From Linum tenue (Eukaryota > Streptophyta > Magnoliopsida > Malpighiales > Linaceae), in the NCBI GenBank assembly GCA_946122785.1, contig CAMGYJ010000011.1:25111007-25175006 (forward strand): 64,000 nt of DNA, in the 5' to 3' direction. Positions 10,673-22,325 of the stretch are shown one piece after another (position 1 is the first letter of the stretch; each line of letters begins with the position of its first letter). The notes under the pieces were generated by a model, which was not told the DNA's origin, made no database searches, and saw only the letters and a program-made list of their open reading frames with translations. The position numbers and the translations under genes were made by a program.

Positions 10673-11587
10673 ACAGAAAATAATGTCTTACAAACTATCA
10701 ATATATGAATATAAATTGTAGGTAATGATACAAAATTTAAGAAAATGATAATATGATAATATTTTACACATACAAATTAAATATCCATTATGTTAGCATA
10801 AAAACTAAATATAAATAAAATAGTGTATATAAAAGCTTTGTTGTTGGTTATAATTTTTTTTTGTTTATGGTGAGAGATTGTAACTTCACTTATTTTATTA
10901 ATTTATAAAAAAATTGAATCAGGAAAAATTTGAGAATGAAGTAAAAAAGGTAGATTACATGCTTATACATCTCGAAATGAATCATCTTAATTAAATATAG
11001 TATGAACTAGATTTTTGTCTCTTCACATCCACGAAAACTTATGAACATCATTCCGAATCACCCACTTATATATCTTCACAATTTTTTTATATATTCACGG
11101 TAACATCTCATCCTAAAAATCATGGGTCGAACAACGATTCGGTCAAATATGATATTATCATCCAGTTCGAATCGTCGATTTATTAATTTATAAAAAATAA
11201 ATAAAATCAGTAAAAAGTTGCGAATGAAGTAAAAAGGGTAAACTATCCACTTATATATCTTGATAGGGATCACTGATTTCATTGATTTTGGGAATTTCAT
11301 TAATTTTCAAGGGTTGATTTTTTTTAATATAGTTATGGGTGGTGGAGATATGAATTTGTGTCTGACTTTTCCTATTATCTTCTAAAATTTATCCTTTGAA
11401 TTTCATAAAATAAATAATGAATGAAAAGATATTTCATATATTATTATTTTAAAAATAAAATATTTAAGAAAAAACTTCAATTTATACCATCAACTCTACA
11501 AATAATTTTCAATTATTGTGAGAACAACAGTTCTTTCTTGGTAAATTTAATAATATAATAATGTATACATTTAATTTTTGTACAAGC

Positions 11588-11845
11588 ATTCGGGTAAAAT
11601 GGGTTATTCGAGTTGGGTTCGGTTTGGTTACGGGTTATTTGGGTTATGAATCATTCGGGTTCTAGATGGGTCGGGTTATGGGTTGGATCGGATAACGAGT
11701 TCATCGAGTTATGTGTTGATCGAATTACGGGTCAATTGGTTTCAGGTTACAGGCGAGCTTCGGGTGGTTGACTTTTTGTCAAATCGGGTTACAGACGAGT
11801 TGTGGGTCGGGTGGGTTGGACGGGTTGGTCGTGTTGGGTTCAATT
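11588..11845 (+). repeat. Right G-rich subterminal repeat of the hAT element
   Basis: Degenerate GGGTTA/GGGTCGGGTT units on the same strand as the left block, so the two are direct rather than inverted. Positions 11804-11824 hold four GGG runs with loops of 2, 1 and 6 nt. Confidence 0.7.
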
Positions 11846-11992
11846 TTGACAACTCTAGTCAATCCCGTCATCGCTTCTCCGTGACTCCATGATCTTCTTG
11901 CAACCCCCAAATCCCGCTACCTTGCAATTACCGCAGCCGTTGTGGCTATGGTTTGTTTCTCTGTCTCTCTCTTTGCCATAGCGACCGGCGGT

Positions 11993-12587
11993 TAGGAACG
12001 GAGCTACCTTATGTGAAGGGGGCCATGTCACCCCTAAACCAGTAAATTTGTACAAAACATGAGTATGGAGCATAAGAAATTTCGGCAGCGTAATGGGTGA
12101 ACGATTAGTCAACTCTCGGCATTGGGAGAAATCAGAATGGTTCGAAGGCCTTCCCTACCACAACTTTTTGCAATTTTTGGCTAATTAATTATCCGCCTTC
12201 AAGATTTTTTACATTTTTCTCTGAATTTTCTTCTTGAATTTATAATTAGCTTTTGTGAAATCACTTGTCAATGTTGAGTATCTTCTTTATCATTGTAAGT
12301 TAATTTCTTTGAAAATATATCATATTTCTATTTATAAATAGTCAATTTGAATGTATGAGATTTTTTTTAATTATCAGATTGGTAAATATAGGAGACTATG
12401 AAAGATATGATTCTTATATAAATGATCACATATGTATAGTTATATGATTTTTGCAATTTTTGGCGAAATTTTTAGTGGATTCTATATAATAAAAAAATGG
12501 TCGGTTAAAAATGTGATATTATATGTTATTACATTTGTATTGAAAAAATATTTGCCCCATTAATTAAAAATTCTAGCTCTGTCTCTG
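11993..12587. mobile_element. Second small hAT-like MITE (595 bp), putative
   Basis: Ends TAGGAACGGAGCTA (left) and CAGAGACAGAGCTA (right, reverse complement) match at 10 of 14 bases. They are flanked by CCGGCGGT (11985-11992) and CCGACGGT (12588-12595), an 8-bp duplication with one mismatch. The interior is AT-rich and non-coding. Confidence 0.55.
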
Positions 12588-12595
12588 CCGACGGT

Positions 12596-13960
12596 GGTGC
12601 TCAGCAGATAGATGATATGAGTTGGGAATAGGAATATGGAGAGGACGAAGTGTTGTGGGTGGCAGAGCTGGTCTTAGTTCCTCTTTGGGAAAAGAGTGGC
12701 CTTCCTGGGGTGCTAGGTTTAGGATTAAATACGAATAGAATTAGGTTTAATCAAGGATAGTTTGGAAATTCCACCTGAATATGAGTAGTGGGGTGTTACA
12801 AGTTTTCCGTCAATTGGGTGGACCGAGAAAAGTTTTTAGTTCTTTTTATTTGGAAATTTTTTTATCGTCTTTGGAATTTTTTTAATGATGAAGTAACATT
12901 CTTTGTCATTTAAATTAGAATATTTTGAATAATCTTACCAAAATAATAGATAATATTTTAAATAATAAATTTGCGAAAGGTTTATTGCTATTGAATGCAT
13001 TTTCAACTATTTATTAAAAATAAACAAACATATTAATATTTGTCATTAATTTTTTTAATTTTACTTATGTAATAAAATTTTAAAACTGTTGCGTAAAATA
13101 CATATCCATTACGTAAAGGTTACGAAATGATAATTATTTGTGTTAGTAGCATTTTGTACCTCTCTACTTTTACAAATTAACAAACGTACCCCTCTACTAA
13201 ATTTTTCCACGGAAATACCCTTCTAATAGTAGCAGCAGTAGTTACTTGCATTCCATGGCGAGTGTTCGCCGACGAAACCCAAGCTTCTTGGCAACGACGA
13301 AAGCACCATCTAGCAACCAGTGAGAATGTTTTGAACCATTTTCTTTAGTTTCATTACAACATATTATCCACTCTGACTCGTCTTCTTTCATCTTAATTGA
13401 TAGAACAACACCTCCAGGCCTAGAGGAAAGCATACTGCTCAGCATAATTAGTAACACACTGAAAGGAGGAAAAGAGTACCTCATTGTTCAAAGTGTGGTG
13501 GGATACACACATGCAAGATCATGTCTTATGAATCGAGGTGGTGGAATACAAGTAAGTTAGAGGGAAAATATGAGATCATGTTATGTACAAACGACAAATG
13601 TGGTTGTGATGTCTATATTGATATTGTGTAGGTTGTTAGGCTGAATATTGACGATCGAGTGACAATTGAACAAGAGTTGTGTGTTGCAACAACTTGAGTG
13701 GGAGTCTATGTGGATGAAAACACTGGGAACCAATACATTAGGGTTAGTGTGACTTATTTCATTTGCTTTATTTTGCATGAACTTCCTCATAATGTGAACC
13801 ATGACTTTGTTTCAGCTCAATGGAGCAGGAGGTCGTCTTGTAGGTGGCACTCAACCCACAGTTGTGGATATGCAAGAAAGTCAACCCCCACCCACGCAAC
13901 CTTAGACTTGGCTGACCATAGGTACTTTATTTTTTGTACAAGCCTATGTAACTGTCCTCC
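12596..13960. other. Low-coding intergenic DNA with unrecognised gene-like fragments
   Basis: The first 650 bp is AT-rich and empty. At about 13480-13900 short open segments separated by plausible GT/AG edges (IVQSVVGYTHARSCLMNRGG; VVRLNIDDRVTIEQELC) look like decayed exons of an unidentified gene or transposon. A stop follows the second block. No family is assigned. Confidence 0.35.
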
Positions 13961-13973
13961 CTAAAAGAGCTTT

Positions 13974-14699
13974 TTGAAAGTTGACAGAATGGAGGGGTAC
14001 CAAAAGTTTCTGGATCTTTTGGGTAAGGTACATGTCAACATCCCCTTCATTGAAGTCATCTCGAAAATGCCTCAATATGCCAAATTTATTAAGGAGATTC
14101 TCACACAAAAGAGAAAAATGGGAGATGTGGCTTTGGTTGTCCTGAATGAAGAATGCTCTGCCACAATCCTCAACAAGAGTCTACCAGAAAAACTCAAAGA
14201 TCCAGGAAGTTTCACTCTATCATGAATTGTCGGTAAACTAGAAGTGGAAAGAAGTTTGGCCGATCTCGGGGCAAACATTATTGTTATGCCATTTTGCCTC
14301 TATCAACAACTTGGGCTAGGCGAGCTCACTTCGACCAAGATGACTATCCAACTAGCAGACAAATCCACACGCCACCCCCTTAAAATCTTGGAAGATGTGC
14401 TCCTGAAGGTGGGACCATTTGTCTTCCTAGCAGATTTTGTGATCATGGATACCGACGAGACTGATGTTTCGCTAATCCTTGGTCGTCCCTTCTTAGCAAC
14501 GATCAAAGCTATAGTGGATGTTCATGATGGGAGGCTCACTCTACGAGTTGGAGATGCCAGTGCCACCTTTCGACTAAATGATGGAATGAGATATGCCCAT
14601 GTTCATGATGACCTCAACTCAATTGATGATGAAATTGAAATGACATCTGTTTCGTGCATCACCATATTCCCGGAGGAAGACAAATTTGAAGTATTCTAA
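13974..14699 (+). pseudogene. Aspartic protease region of element C
   Basis: One frame with a TGA at 14223-14225. The upstream part has VNIPFIEVISKMPQYAKF and LNEECSATI, the gag-protease linker. The protease itself has ERSLADLGANIIVMP with the DLG active-site triplet usual in Athila-type proteases, then ILGRPFLATIKAIVDVHDGR. The protease would cleave the gag-pol polyprotein in the particle. The stop makes this copy defective unless read through. Confidence 0.8.
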
Positions 14700-14849
14700 A
14701 TTACTAATCTAGAAGAAGAAGGGGAAGATTTTTAGCATCTTGAGAAACAACAAGAATTACTAAAGAAGAATCTAATTTTTCAGAGGAAGAACTACTGGAG
14801 GAGGTGGTTGAGCTCCCTATAGTTCCCCTCTTGAAAACTTCCTATGATG

Positions 14850-17718
14850 AACCACCAACTTGGAGCTAAAAGCATTACCACAACATTTGGAGTATGCCTT
14901 CCTCAGCAACTACTCCAAATTGCCAGTCATCATCAACTCATCTCTTTCTCCACAGCAGAAGGAACAACTAGTGGCTCTACTGAAGAAACACATAAGAGCC
15001 ATTGCTTGGAAGATCACAGACATCCAAGGGATAAGTCCATCCTTCTGCACCCATAAAATTCTTATGGAGGCCGAATACAAGCAGTGGTACAACCACAACA
15101 TCGCCTAAATCCAAACATGAGAGAAGTGGTAAAGAAGGAAGTCCTAAAGCTTCTTGATGTCGGGATAATCTATCCAATCTCTGACAGCCCTTGGGTCAGC
15201 CCAGTACAAGTAGTTCCAAAGAAATGAGGCATGACTGTCGTTCCCAATAACAAAGGGGAACTCATCCCAACCCGAACAATTACTGGTTGGCGCGTTTGCA
15301 TCGACTACAGACATTTGAATGATGCTACTCGGAAGGATCATTTTCCTCTTCCCTTCATTGATCAGATGTTGGAGAGGTTGGCTGGCCATGAATTCTATTG
15401 TTTCTTGGATGGCATGTCCGGATACTTTCATATTCCGATAGATCCAGCAGATCAGGAGAAGACCACTTTCACATGTCCATATGGTACTTTTGCTTATAGA
15501 CGTATCCCTTTAGGATTATGCAATGCACCTGACACATTTCAAAGGTGCATGACAACGATCTTTGGGAATCTAGTTGAGGATGCTGTAGAGGTCTTCATGG
15601 ATGACTTCTCTGTCTATGGAGATTACTTTCATCATTGTCTATCAAATATGGAGAAGGTGCTTACTCGATGTGAAGAGACACATCTTGCATTAAACTGGGA
15701 GAAGTGTCGCTTCATGGTGACAGAGGGAACTATTCTTGGCCACAAGATCTCAAACAAAGGCATTGAAGTTGATCGTGCAAAGATCGAGACAATTGCCGCT
15801 CTTCCACCACCATCTTTTGTAAAAGCAATATGTAGTTTCCTAGGCATGCGAGATTCTACATATGCTTCATCAAAGATTAGTCAACCTTTGACCAAGTTTC
15901 TGGAGAAGGATGCAGTTTTCTTATTTGATGATAAATGTCTTCTAGCATTTGAGTTCTTGAAGGAAAAACTCACTAACTCTCCCATCCTTATGGCTCCAGA
16001 TTGGAACCTACCATTTGAGCTCATGTGTGATGCAAATGATTGTGCAGTTGGCGCTGTGTAGGGACAAAGAAAAGAGAAGAGGTTCCATCCAATTTACTAT
16101 GCCAGCAGAACTTTGAATGATGCTCAAAGGAAATACACCACCACAGAGAAGGAGATGTTGGCCAATGTCTTCACTTTCGATAAATTTCGTTCATATTTGG
16201 TGCAATCCCATACAGTGGTCTTCACAGATCATCAGGCACTCTGATACCTTCTATCAAAGGCAGATGCTAAACCGAGACTCATTCGATGGATCTTACTACT
16301 CCAAGAATTTGACATAGAGATCAAAGACAAGAAAGGAGTCACAAATGTAGTTGATGATCATCTATCTCGATTGGAGGGTGCTGAGTTTTCTATTTCAGAT
16401 CCAGTCGAAATCAATGAGTCATTCTCGGACGAACAACTCTTCGAAGTCATCATCAAAGAAGCTGAAGGACCATGGTTTGAAGACATGGCCAATTATCTGG
16501 CTGTGGGACTACTTCCCCAACACCTATCATATCAAGAAAAGAAGAAGTTCTTTGTTGACCTAAAGCACTACTTTTGGGATGATCCATTCCTATTCAGGAT
16601 AAGATCTTATGGGATAATCTGTCGACATGTTCCTGTCACCGAGGCACATGATATCATCCATCATTGCCATTCCGGCCAGGCAAGAGGCCACCACAGTGGA
16701 AATTGTACAACAAGAAAAGTATTGGAATTTGGATTATACTGGCCTACTATTTTTTTAGATTGCGACCACTTTACTAGAAGTTGTGATGATTGTCAACGGA
16801 TTGGAAACACATCTCGTCGGGATGAAATGCCACAACACATTTTTCAACCCATCGAGATCATTGATGTCTAGTTGCTTGATTTCATGGGACCCTTCCCATC
16901 ATCTTCGGGCAACAAATACATCCTGGTGACTGTTGACTATGTGTCAAAATGGGCTGAAGCACAATCCCTTCCCACGAATGATGCTAGAAAGGTGGGGAAG
17001 TTTCTCCAACAACTATTCACTCGATTCGGAGTAGCTCAATCAATAATCAGTGATCGTGGAACTCATTTCCAAGGTCAATTTCACAAGGTGTGTACTTGAT
17101 TCGGGGTGACACATCGGCTATCCACATCCTATAATCCACAAACAAGCGGTCAAGTAGAGCTGACAAATCAAGAGCTCAAGCAAATACTCCAGAAAACAGT
17201 TGATCAATCTCGCAAGGATTGGTCAACTAAGCTTAATGACGCATTATGGGCATATCGCACAGCTTTCAAAGATTCAATAGGCACCTCGCCTTATCGGATG
17301 GTGTATGGTAAAGCTTGCCACCTACCAGTTGAATTGGAGCATAAAGCATTTTGGGCTCTCAAATCACTAAACTTGGACTTGGAGTAGCAGGTGAAGAAAG
17401 GATCCAGATGCATGAAATGGAGGAGTTTCGCTTTCATGCCTATGAAAGTACATGCCTTTACAAAGAACGCACCAAACGAATCCATGATGCAAGATTGAAA
17501 TGAAAGGATTTCAAGGCTAGAGATCGAGTGCTTCTGTTCAACTCTCGCCTTCGACTCTTTCCTGAAAAACTCAAGTCCAGGTGGTCTGGTCCATACACAA
17601 TCAGCACGGTCCATCCACCGGCACGGTGGAACTTTTTGGTGAGGACAATTCAACCCTCAAGGTAAACGGGCATCGACTAAAACCCTACCTTGCCTTGGAG
17701 CAGCCTTCCAACCTTAAG
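14850..17718 (+). pseudogene. RT-RNaseH-integrase polyprotein of element C
   Basis: In order: an RT N-terminus (14860-15105, one frame), then a frameshift to the frame used from about 15117 to 17387. RT motifs include RVCIDYRHLNDATRKDHFPL, YCFLDGMSGY, and VFMDDFSVYG with the catalytic DD pair. RNaseH has FELMCDANDCAVGAV and YTTTEKEMLA. Integrase has an HHCC finger (HHCHSG ... CDDCQRIG), [19 protein letters not shown], and a GPY/F-type tail near 17590-17700. In-frame stops lie near 15226, 16059, 16242, 16869, 17097 and 17385, and a further frame break lies near 17390. Athila-lineage assignment is from motif spelling and gene order. Confidence 0.88.
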
Positions 17719-17723
17719 GTTGT

Positions 17724-19137
17724 TGACACGCCAAAACACAACACCAAACTGCGACCAAGTGTAATCGCAGTCCGGGAATGCAGTAACAGGCAAGTTATAT
17801 TATCAACCCGGGGTCTAGATCTACTGCTTACTCCGTGATTCTCTATTATCTAGCAAACTAATTCGAGTGATTGTTGTTAAAGCTAAAACAGTAAGAAAGC
17901 AGTAAATTGTTCGGTTTTCAAAGTCAGGAAAGAGACACTCGGGATTGAGTCCCCCTAATTCCCTAGTTAGGTTCAATTGTAATTCCCTGGGTTGATTTAC
18001 TGTTGATTAGACTGCGGAAGATCTGACAGTAGCTTGGAATCTCTTAAGCTGACCAAGCCCTCTCAGTCTAGCTACCCGGCAGACGACTTGTCTTCACTGG
18101 GATAGAAAGCTGAGGCTATGAACACACAACTCCACTACTGGAATTGAATTCCCGTACAAAGCAGTAAACTGGCTAACTCTCGTATAGCCAATCTCCTACT
18201 ATCGAATGAAGAGACTCTAACAACCTAATCAGATTCTATCTATCTCAGGTTGCAGCAGAAATCGAGAAAAGCTGATCAGACTCAAATCAATTCAATAAAC
18301 ATGCATCATTCGATTAAAATCAAACAGTAACATCATCCCAAGTCATTACAATCAAATCCCTAACACCAGGAACTAGGGTTCTTCATACCCAAGTGAGAGA
18401 AGGGTTCTACTCCATAGAGAGAGAAGAGAAAACAGTAATCGGATTAGTCATACTCATAACGATGAGGAAAATCTGCTTCGGGATGATGATTTCCACTCCT
18501 ATGACGATCTCCAAGCTCGATTCGACGAAACCCAGCTCCGAGATAGCTTCTAGGATGTGTTCTTCGCACTTTCTCTCTCTAGGGCTCTGTTTTTGCTCTG
18601 AAAACTTGATTCTCCCACTTTTGGCTCGGAATAGGCTCTAAAACCAGGATTTCCCGACTCGCACGGCCAGGGTGCACGGCCGGGCAGATCACCACTTTGG
18701 CCGTGCGGCTCAAAACGCGGCGTATGGTTTAGTTCTTAGGCTTCTCACACGGCCAGGGTGCACGGCCGTGTAGGGTTTCCATCCAGCCCGTGCTCGGCCT
18801 CGGCAAAAACCACACGGCCAGGGCGCTCAATGGCACGGTCGTGTGATGTTCATGGTTTGCCCGTGCGTGGCCTCGGCAAAAAGCGCACGGCCATCTTGCT
18901 CACTTGCACGGCCGTGTGAAGCCCTGGCCTGCCCGTGCAGCTTCCTTGAAGCCTCGCCATTCGTCCGATCTTCGTCCAATCGACCCCAGACTCGCTCCTA
19001 AGCCTTCATTCACGTACTAGGACCTGAAATATCACAAACAAGCACAACCTAGCGTGAAATCGGCCTAAAACACGAGAATCAACACCTCAAACGGTGTAAG
19101 AACGGGGGTAAAAACATGTGTAAATGACGGTCTATCA
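17724..19137 (-). repeat. Array LTR 1 (1414 bp)
   Basis: It reads TGATAGACC...GGCGTGTCA on the minus strand and is preceded on that strand by a polypurine tract at 19138-19155. It carries the CACGGCCGTG palindrome array at 18657-18945. No canonical TATA box is seen. Confidence 0.9.
18657..18945 (-). promoter_or_regulatory. CACGGCCGTG palindrome array in array LTRs
   Basis: About three to four imperfect repeats of CACGGCCAGGG, a spacer, CACGGCCGTGT, then CCCGTGC and GGCCTCGGCAAAAA. The core CACGGCCGTG is a perfect palindrome. The same block lies at 21845-22133 in LTR 2 and about 24569-24856 in LTR 3. Position in the LTR matches the GTTCACGGTC arrays of elements A and B. Confidence 0.55.
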
Positions 19138-19914
19138 AACTCCCCCACACTTAACCGTTTGCTTGTCCCCAAGCAAACCAAGTCAGACACCAGGTAAGCT
19201 TACATATTTCAATCAACCAACATTGGGGACAAGTCATAAAGGCACAGAACACTTGAATCGTACTGGTTTTCAAACATCAACACATGAACAACCTCAATAG
19301 CAACCTGGACAACCACCACAAAGGACATTCGAGTGCAGCAAAATCTAGTAAAGGAAGAGTCTCCCTTCTGTTCACTGGCCAACCTAGACTTGATTCAACC
19401 ACTTACTCAAAACAATCAACTCATGCATCTAACTCAAGACATCAGAATAGAGACCGAGCAATCTAGGTCCTCACCGGGGTACAAGAGCATATGGAAAATG
19501 ACAATGAATCACTCACTCTCGACCAGTGGGGTCAGGACAGTTTGATGCGAAAGATGCGCATGCTATTTCTCTCAATCCCTATCATCTCTTCACCATGATG
19601 GCAGCCTCTAAATGCTAGAGTTCACATATGGGGTGTCACCACTAACTAATCAGGAGGTCTTAGACACAGGTTCAAATGACTGGCTAGGGTCTTGGACATG
19701 GGGAAAAGGCCTTTTAAGTGGTGGAAGTATTCATAGCACAAGGTTCCACATTTCCAAACACACAATCACAGTCAAACAAACCAGTATTTTCTTTCTGCTA
19801 TTCTGCATTACTCAATATCTCAAGAGCACAAGAGCGAAGGAGGTATAAATGTCAGCATTTCCAAGCTAGACTGCTAAGAAACACTACTTACTGGGCATTA
19901 ATCACGATTTTTGG

Positions 19915-19992
19915 TAGTGGCTCTCTTTTGCTTTCAATTTTTTCTTTGTTTTTCTTTCATTTTTCTTTTCATTTCTTAAGAGAGCCACCACT
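19915..19992 (-). ncRNA. A-rich-loop hairpin, unit 1 (predicted RNA element)
   Basis: Arms AGTGGCTCTCTT (from 19917) and AAGAGAGCCAC (from 19978) enclose about 50 nt that is almost all pyrimidine on the plus strand, hence A/G-rich in element-sense RNA. The second copy lies at 23103-23180. The structure is inferred by eye. Confidence 0.4.
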
Positions 19993-20661
19993 CCTGCACA
20001 AATTTCAAACACCTGCCCAACTTTTAAGCACTACCTCCAACACTCACATAGACTTTAGCAGAAACAGCAGAGAATATGTAAAAACCACTCTGTGGAACCT
20101 TCTAAAAGATGCAACAAGGGTGATTTTTTCGTTAGAGACCAAAAGAAAGGACAACACACGGCTCAAAGGGGCTGACTAGGGGATATGACACATCAGGACA
20201 ATCAGTTTTGGGCGTGGGCTAATCCTATGCCCCCATCATCTTAGCTAGTGACAACGTGAATGCTACACATCATGGAAGAGGGATCTATCGCACAAGAAAG
20301 AAACGAGCAGGCTCAAATCTCACATAGCTACCTATATGCTCTATCTCACATTCTGATACCCTGAACTAGATGCATAAACGACTGTCAAGAACAAGTAATC
20401 AGATCAAGTCACAGTTGGCAAGCAAACAGTTGAAAAACTGAACCCCTACATCGTTCTACTGCACATCTCAGTCCTCATCATAGGTTGTCCTAGTCGCAAA
20501 CAAGTTGTCATGCATCAATCCAAAAACCAATCAATTCATCCATCAAAACATAGTGCCAATATGATCAAACAGCAGTACTTGGAACCCTCAAATCGTAAGA
20601 TTCGGACAGCGGACTAGGCTCCAAGCACCCAAATAAATATTCCAACCGATACAAAGCACCC

Positions 20662-20693
20662 CCCCACACTTAAGCACGACATTGCCCTCAATG
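20662..20693 (-). other. Internal polypurine tract 1 with CATTG-AGGG-CAATG hairpin, unit 1
   Basis: Minus sense reads CATTGAGGGCAATG, then a linker, then TTAAGTGTGGGGGGG. The same arrangement is seen in C, D and E. Confidence 0.6.
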
Positions 20694-20887
20694 GAGTAGA
20701 GGGAGAGATAAGGGGAACGATGTTACCGGATTGAAACACTGCTGGGGGACTGGAAGTGGACCAGTCAGCGAGAATCAAACGGGAGAGTGGACAATGCTGC
20801 ACAAATCGAACACCAAAAACACACTAGCACACTGTGTGTTAGGGATAAGTGTTAGCCCAGACGGCTACATAAAAAACAAACCACACG

Positions 20888-20905
20888 TCCCCGGCAACGG
20901 CGCCA
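20888..20905 (-). other. Primer-binding site, unit 1 (perfect tRNA-Asp match)
   Basis: The minus strand reads TGGCGCCGTTGCCGGGGA, fully complementary to the plant tRNA-Asp 3' end, starting six bases inside the LTR edge. Confidence 0.9.
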
Positions 20906-20911
20906 AAAACT

Positions 20912-22325
20912 TGACACGCCAAAACACAATACCAAACTACGACCAAGTGTAATCGCAGTCCGGGAATGCAGTAACAGGCAAGTTATATTATCAACCCGGG
21001 GTCTAGATCTACTGCTTACTCCGTGATTCTCTATTATCTAGCAAACTAATTCGAGTGATTGTTGTTAAAGCTAAAGCAGTAAGAAAGCAGTAAATTGTTC
21101 GGTTTTCAGAGTCAGGAAAGAGACACTCGGGATTGAGTCCCCCTAATTCCCTAGTTAGGTTCAATTGTAATTCCCTGGGTTGATTTACTGTTGATTAGAC
21201 TGCGGAAGATCTGACAGTAGCTTGGAATCTCTTAAGCTGACCAAGCCCTCTCAGTCTAGCTACCCGGCAGACGACTTGTCTTCACCGGGATAGAAAGCTG
21301 AGGCTATGAACACACAACTCCACTACTGGAATTGAATTCCCGTACAAAGCAGTAAACTGGCTAACTCTCGTATAGCCAATCTCCTACTATCGAATGAAGA
21401 GACTCTAACAACCTAATCAGATTCTATCTATCTCAGGTTGCAGCAGAAATCGAGAAAAGCTGATCAGACTCAAATCAATTCAATAAACATGCATCATTCG
21501 ATTAAAATCAAACAGTAACATCATCCCAAGTCATTACAATCAAATCCCTAACACCAGGAACTAGGGTTCTTCATACCCAAGTGAGAGAAGGGTTCTACTC
21601 CATAGAGAGAGAAGAGAAAACAGTAATCGGATTAGTCATACTCATAACGATGAGGAAAATCTGCTTCGGGATGATGATTTCCACTCCTATGACGATCTCC
21701 AAGCTCGATTCGACGAAACCCAGCTCCGAGATAGCTTCTAGGATGTGTTCTTCGCACTTTCTCTCTCTAGGGCTCTGTTTTTGCTCTGAAAACTTGATTC
21801 TCCCACTTTTGGCTCGGAATAGGCTCTAAAACCAGGATTTCCCGACTCGCACGGCCAGGGTGCACGGCCGGGCAGATCACCACTTTGGCCGTGCGGCTCA
21901 AAACGCGGCGTATGGTTTAGTTCTTAGGCTTCTCACACGGCCAGGGTGCACGGCCGTGTAGGGTTTCCATCCAGCCCGTGCTCGGCCTCGGCAAAAACCA
22001 CACGGCCAGGGCGCTCAATGGCACGGTCGTGTGATGTTCATGGTTTGCCCGTGCGTGGCCTCGGCAAAAAGCGCACGGCCATCTTGCTCACTTGCACGGC
22101 CGTGTGAAGCCCTGGCCTGCCCGTGCAGCTTCCTTGAAGCCTCGCCATTCGTCCGATCTTCGTCCAATCGACCCCAGACTCGCTCCTAAGCCTTCATTCA
22201 CGTACTAGGACCTGAAATATCACAAACAAGCACAACCTAGCGTGAAATCGGCCTAAAACACGAGAATCAACACCTCAAACGGTGTAAGAACGGGGGTAAA
22301 AACATGTGTAAATGACGGTCTATCA
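20912..22325 (-). repeat. Array LTR 2 (1414 bp, shared by both units)
   Basis: Same length as LTR 1, offset by exactly 3188 bp, with a few substitutions near the primer-site end (AATACCAAACTA where LTRs 1 and 3 read AACACCAAACTG). It serves as the 3' LTR of one unit and the 5' LTR of the next. Confidence 0.9.

Larger units (their letters stand above)
10407..11857. mobile_element. Non-autonomous hAT element (1451 bp) with 8-bp TSD
   Basis: The terminal repeats TAGAGGTGTCAA (10407) and TAGAGTTGTCAA (reverse complement of 11846-11857) match at 11 of 12 bases. They are flanked by a perfect 8-bp duplication GTCAATCC (10399-10406 and 11858-11865), diagnostic of hAT. The interior is AT-rich with no transposase. 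About 250 bp at each end is a degenerate GGGTT/CGGGTTA-type repeat on the same strand. Confidence 0.9.
19138..20911 (-). other. Coding-free internal region, unit 1
   Basis: Minus sense from 20911: primer site, about 190 bp of linker, AGGG-loop hairpin plus polypurine tract 1 (20680-20662), about 1.5 kb of non-coding 3' region with an A-rich hairpin (19992-19915), then polypurine tract 2 (19155-19138). The 3' region matches the 3' regions of elements C and F (for instance CTGACCCCACTGGTCGAG and GGTCTTAGACACAGGTTCA). No open frame has recognisable protein similarity. Confidence 0.85.

Noticed and set aside
13242..13960. Possible MURA or other transposase fragment
   Set aside because: Short open pieces with possible splice edges, but no diagnostic motif. 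Left as unrecognised.
19718..20179. 153-codon open frame in the coding-free array
   Set aside because: Antisense to the element, runs through the pyrimidine tract, and matches no family. It repeats at 22906 only because the unit repeats.
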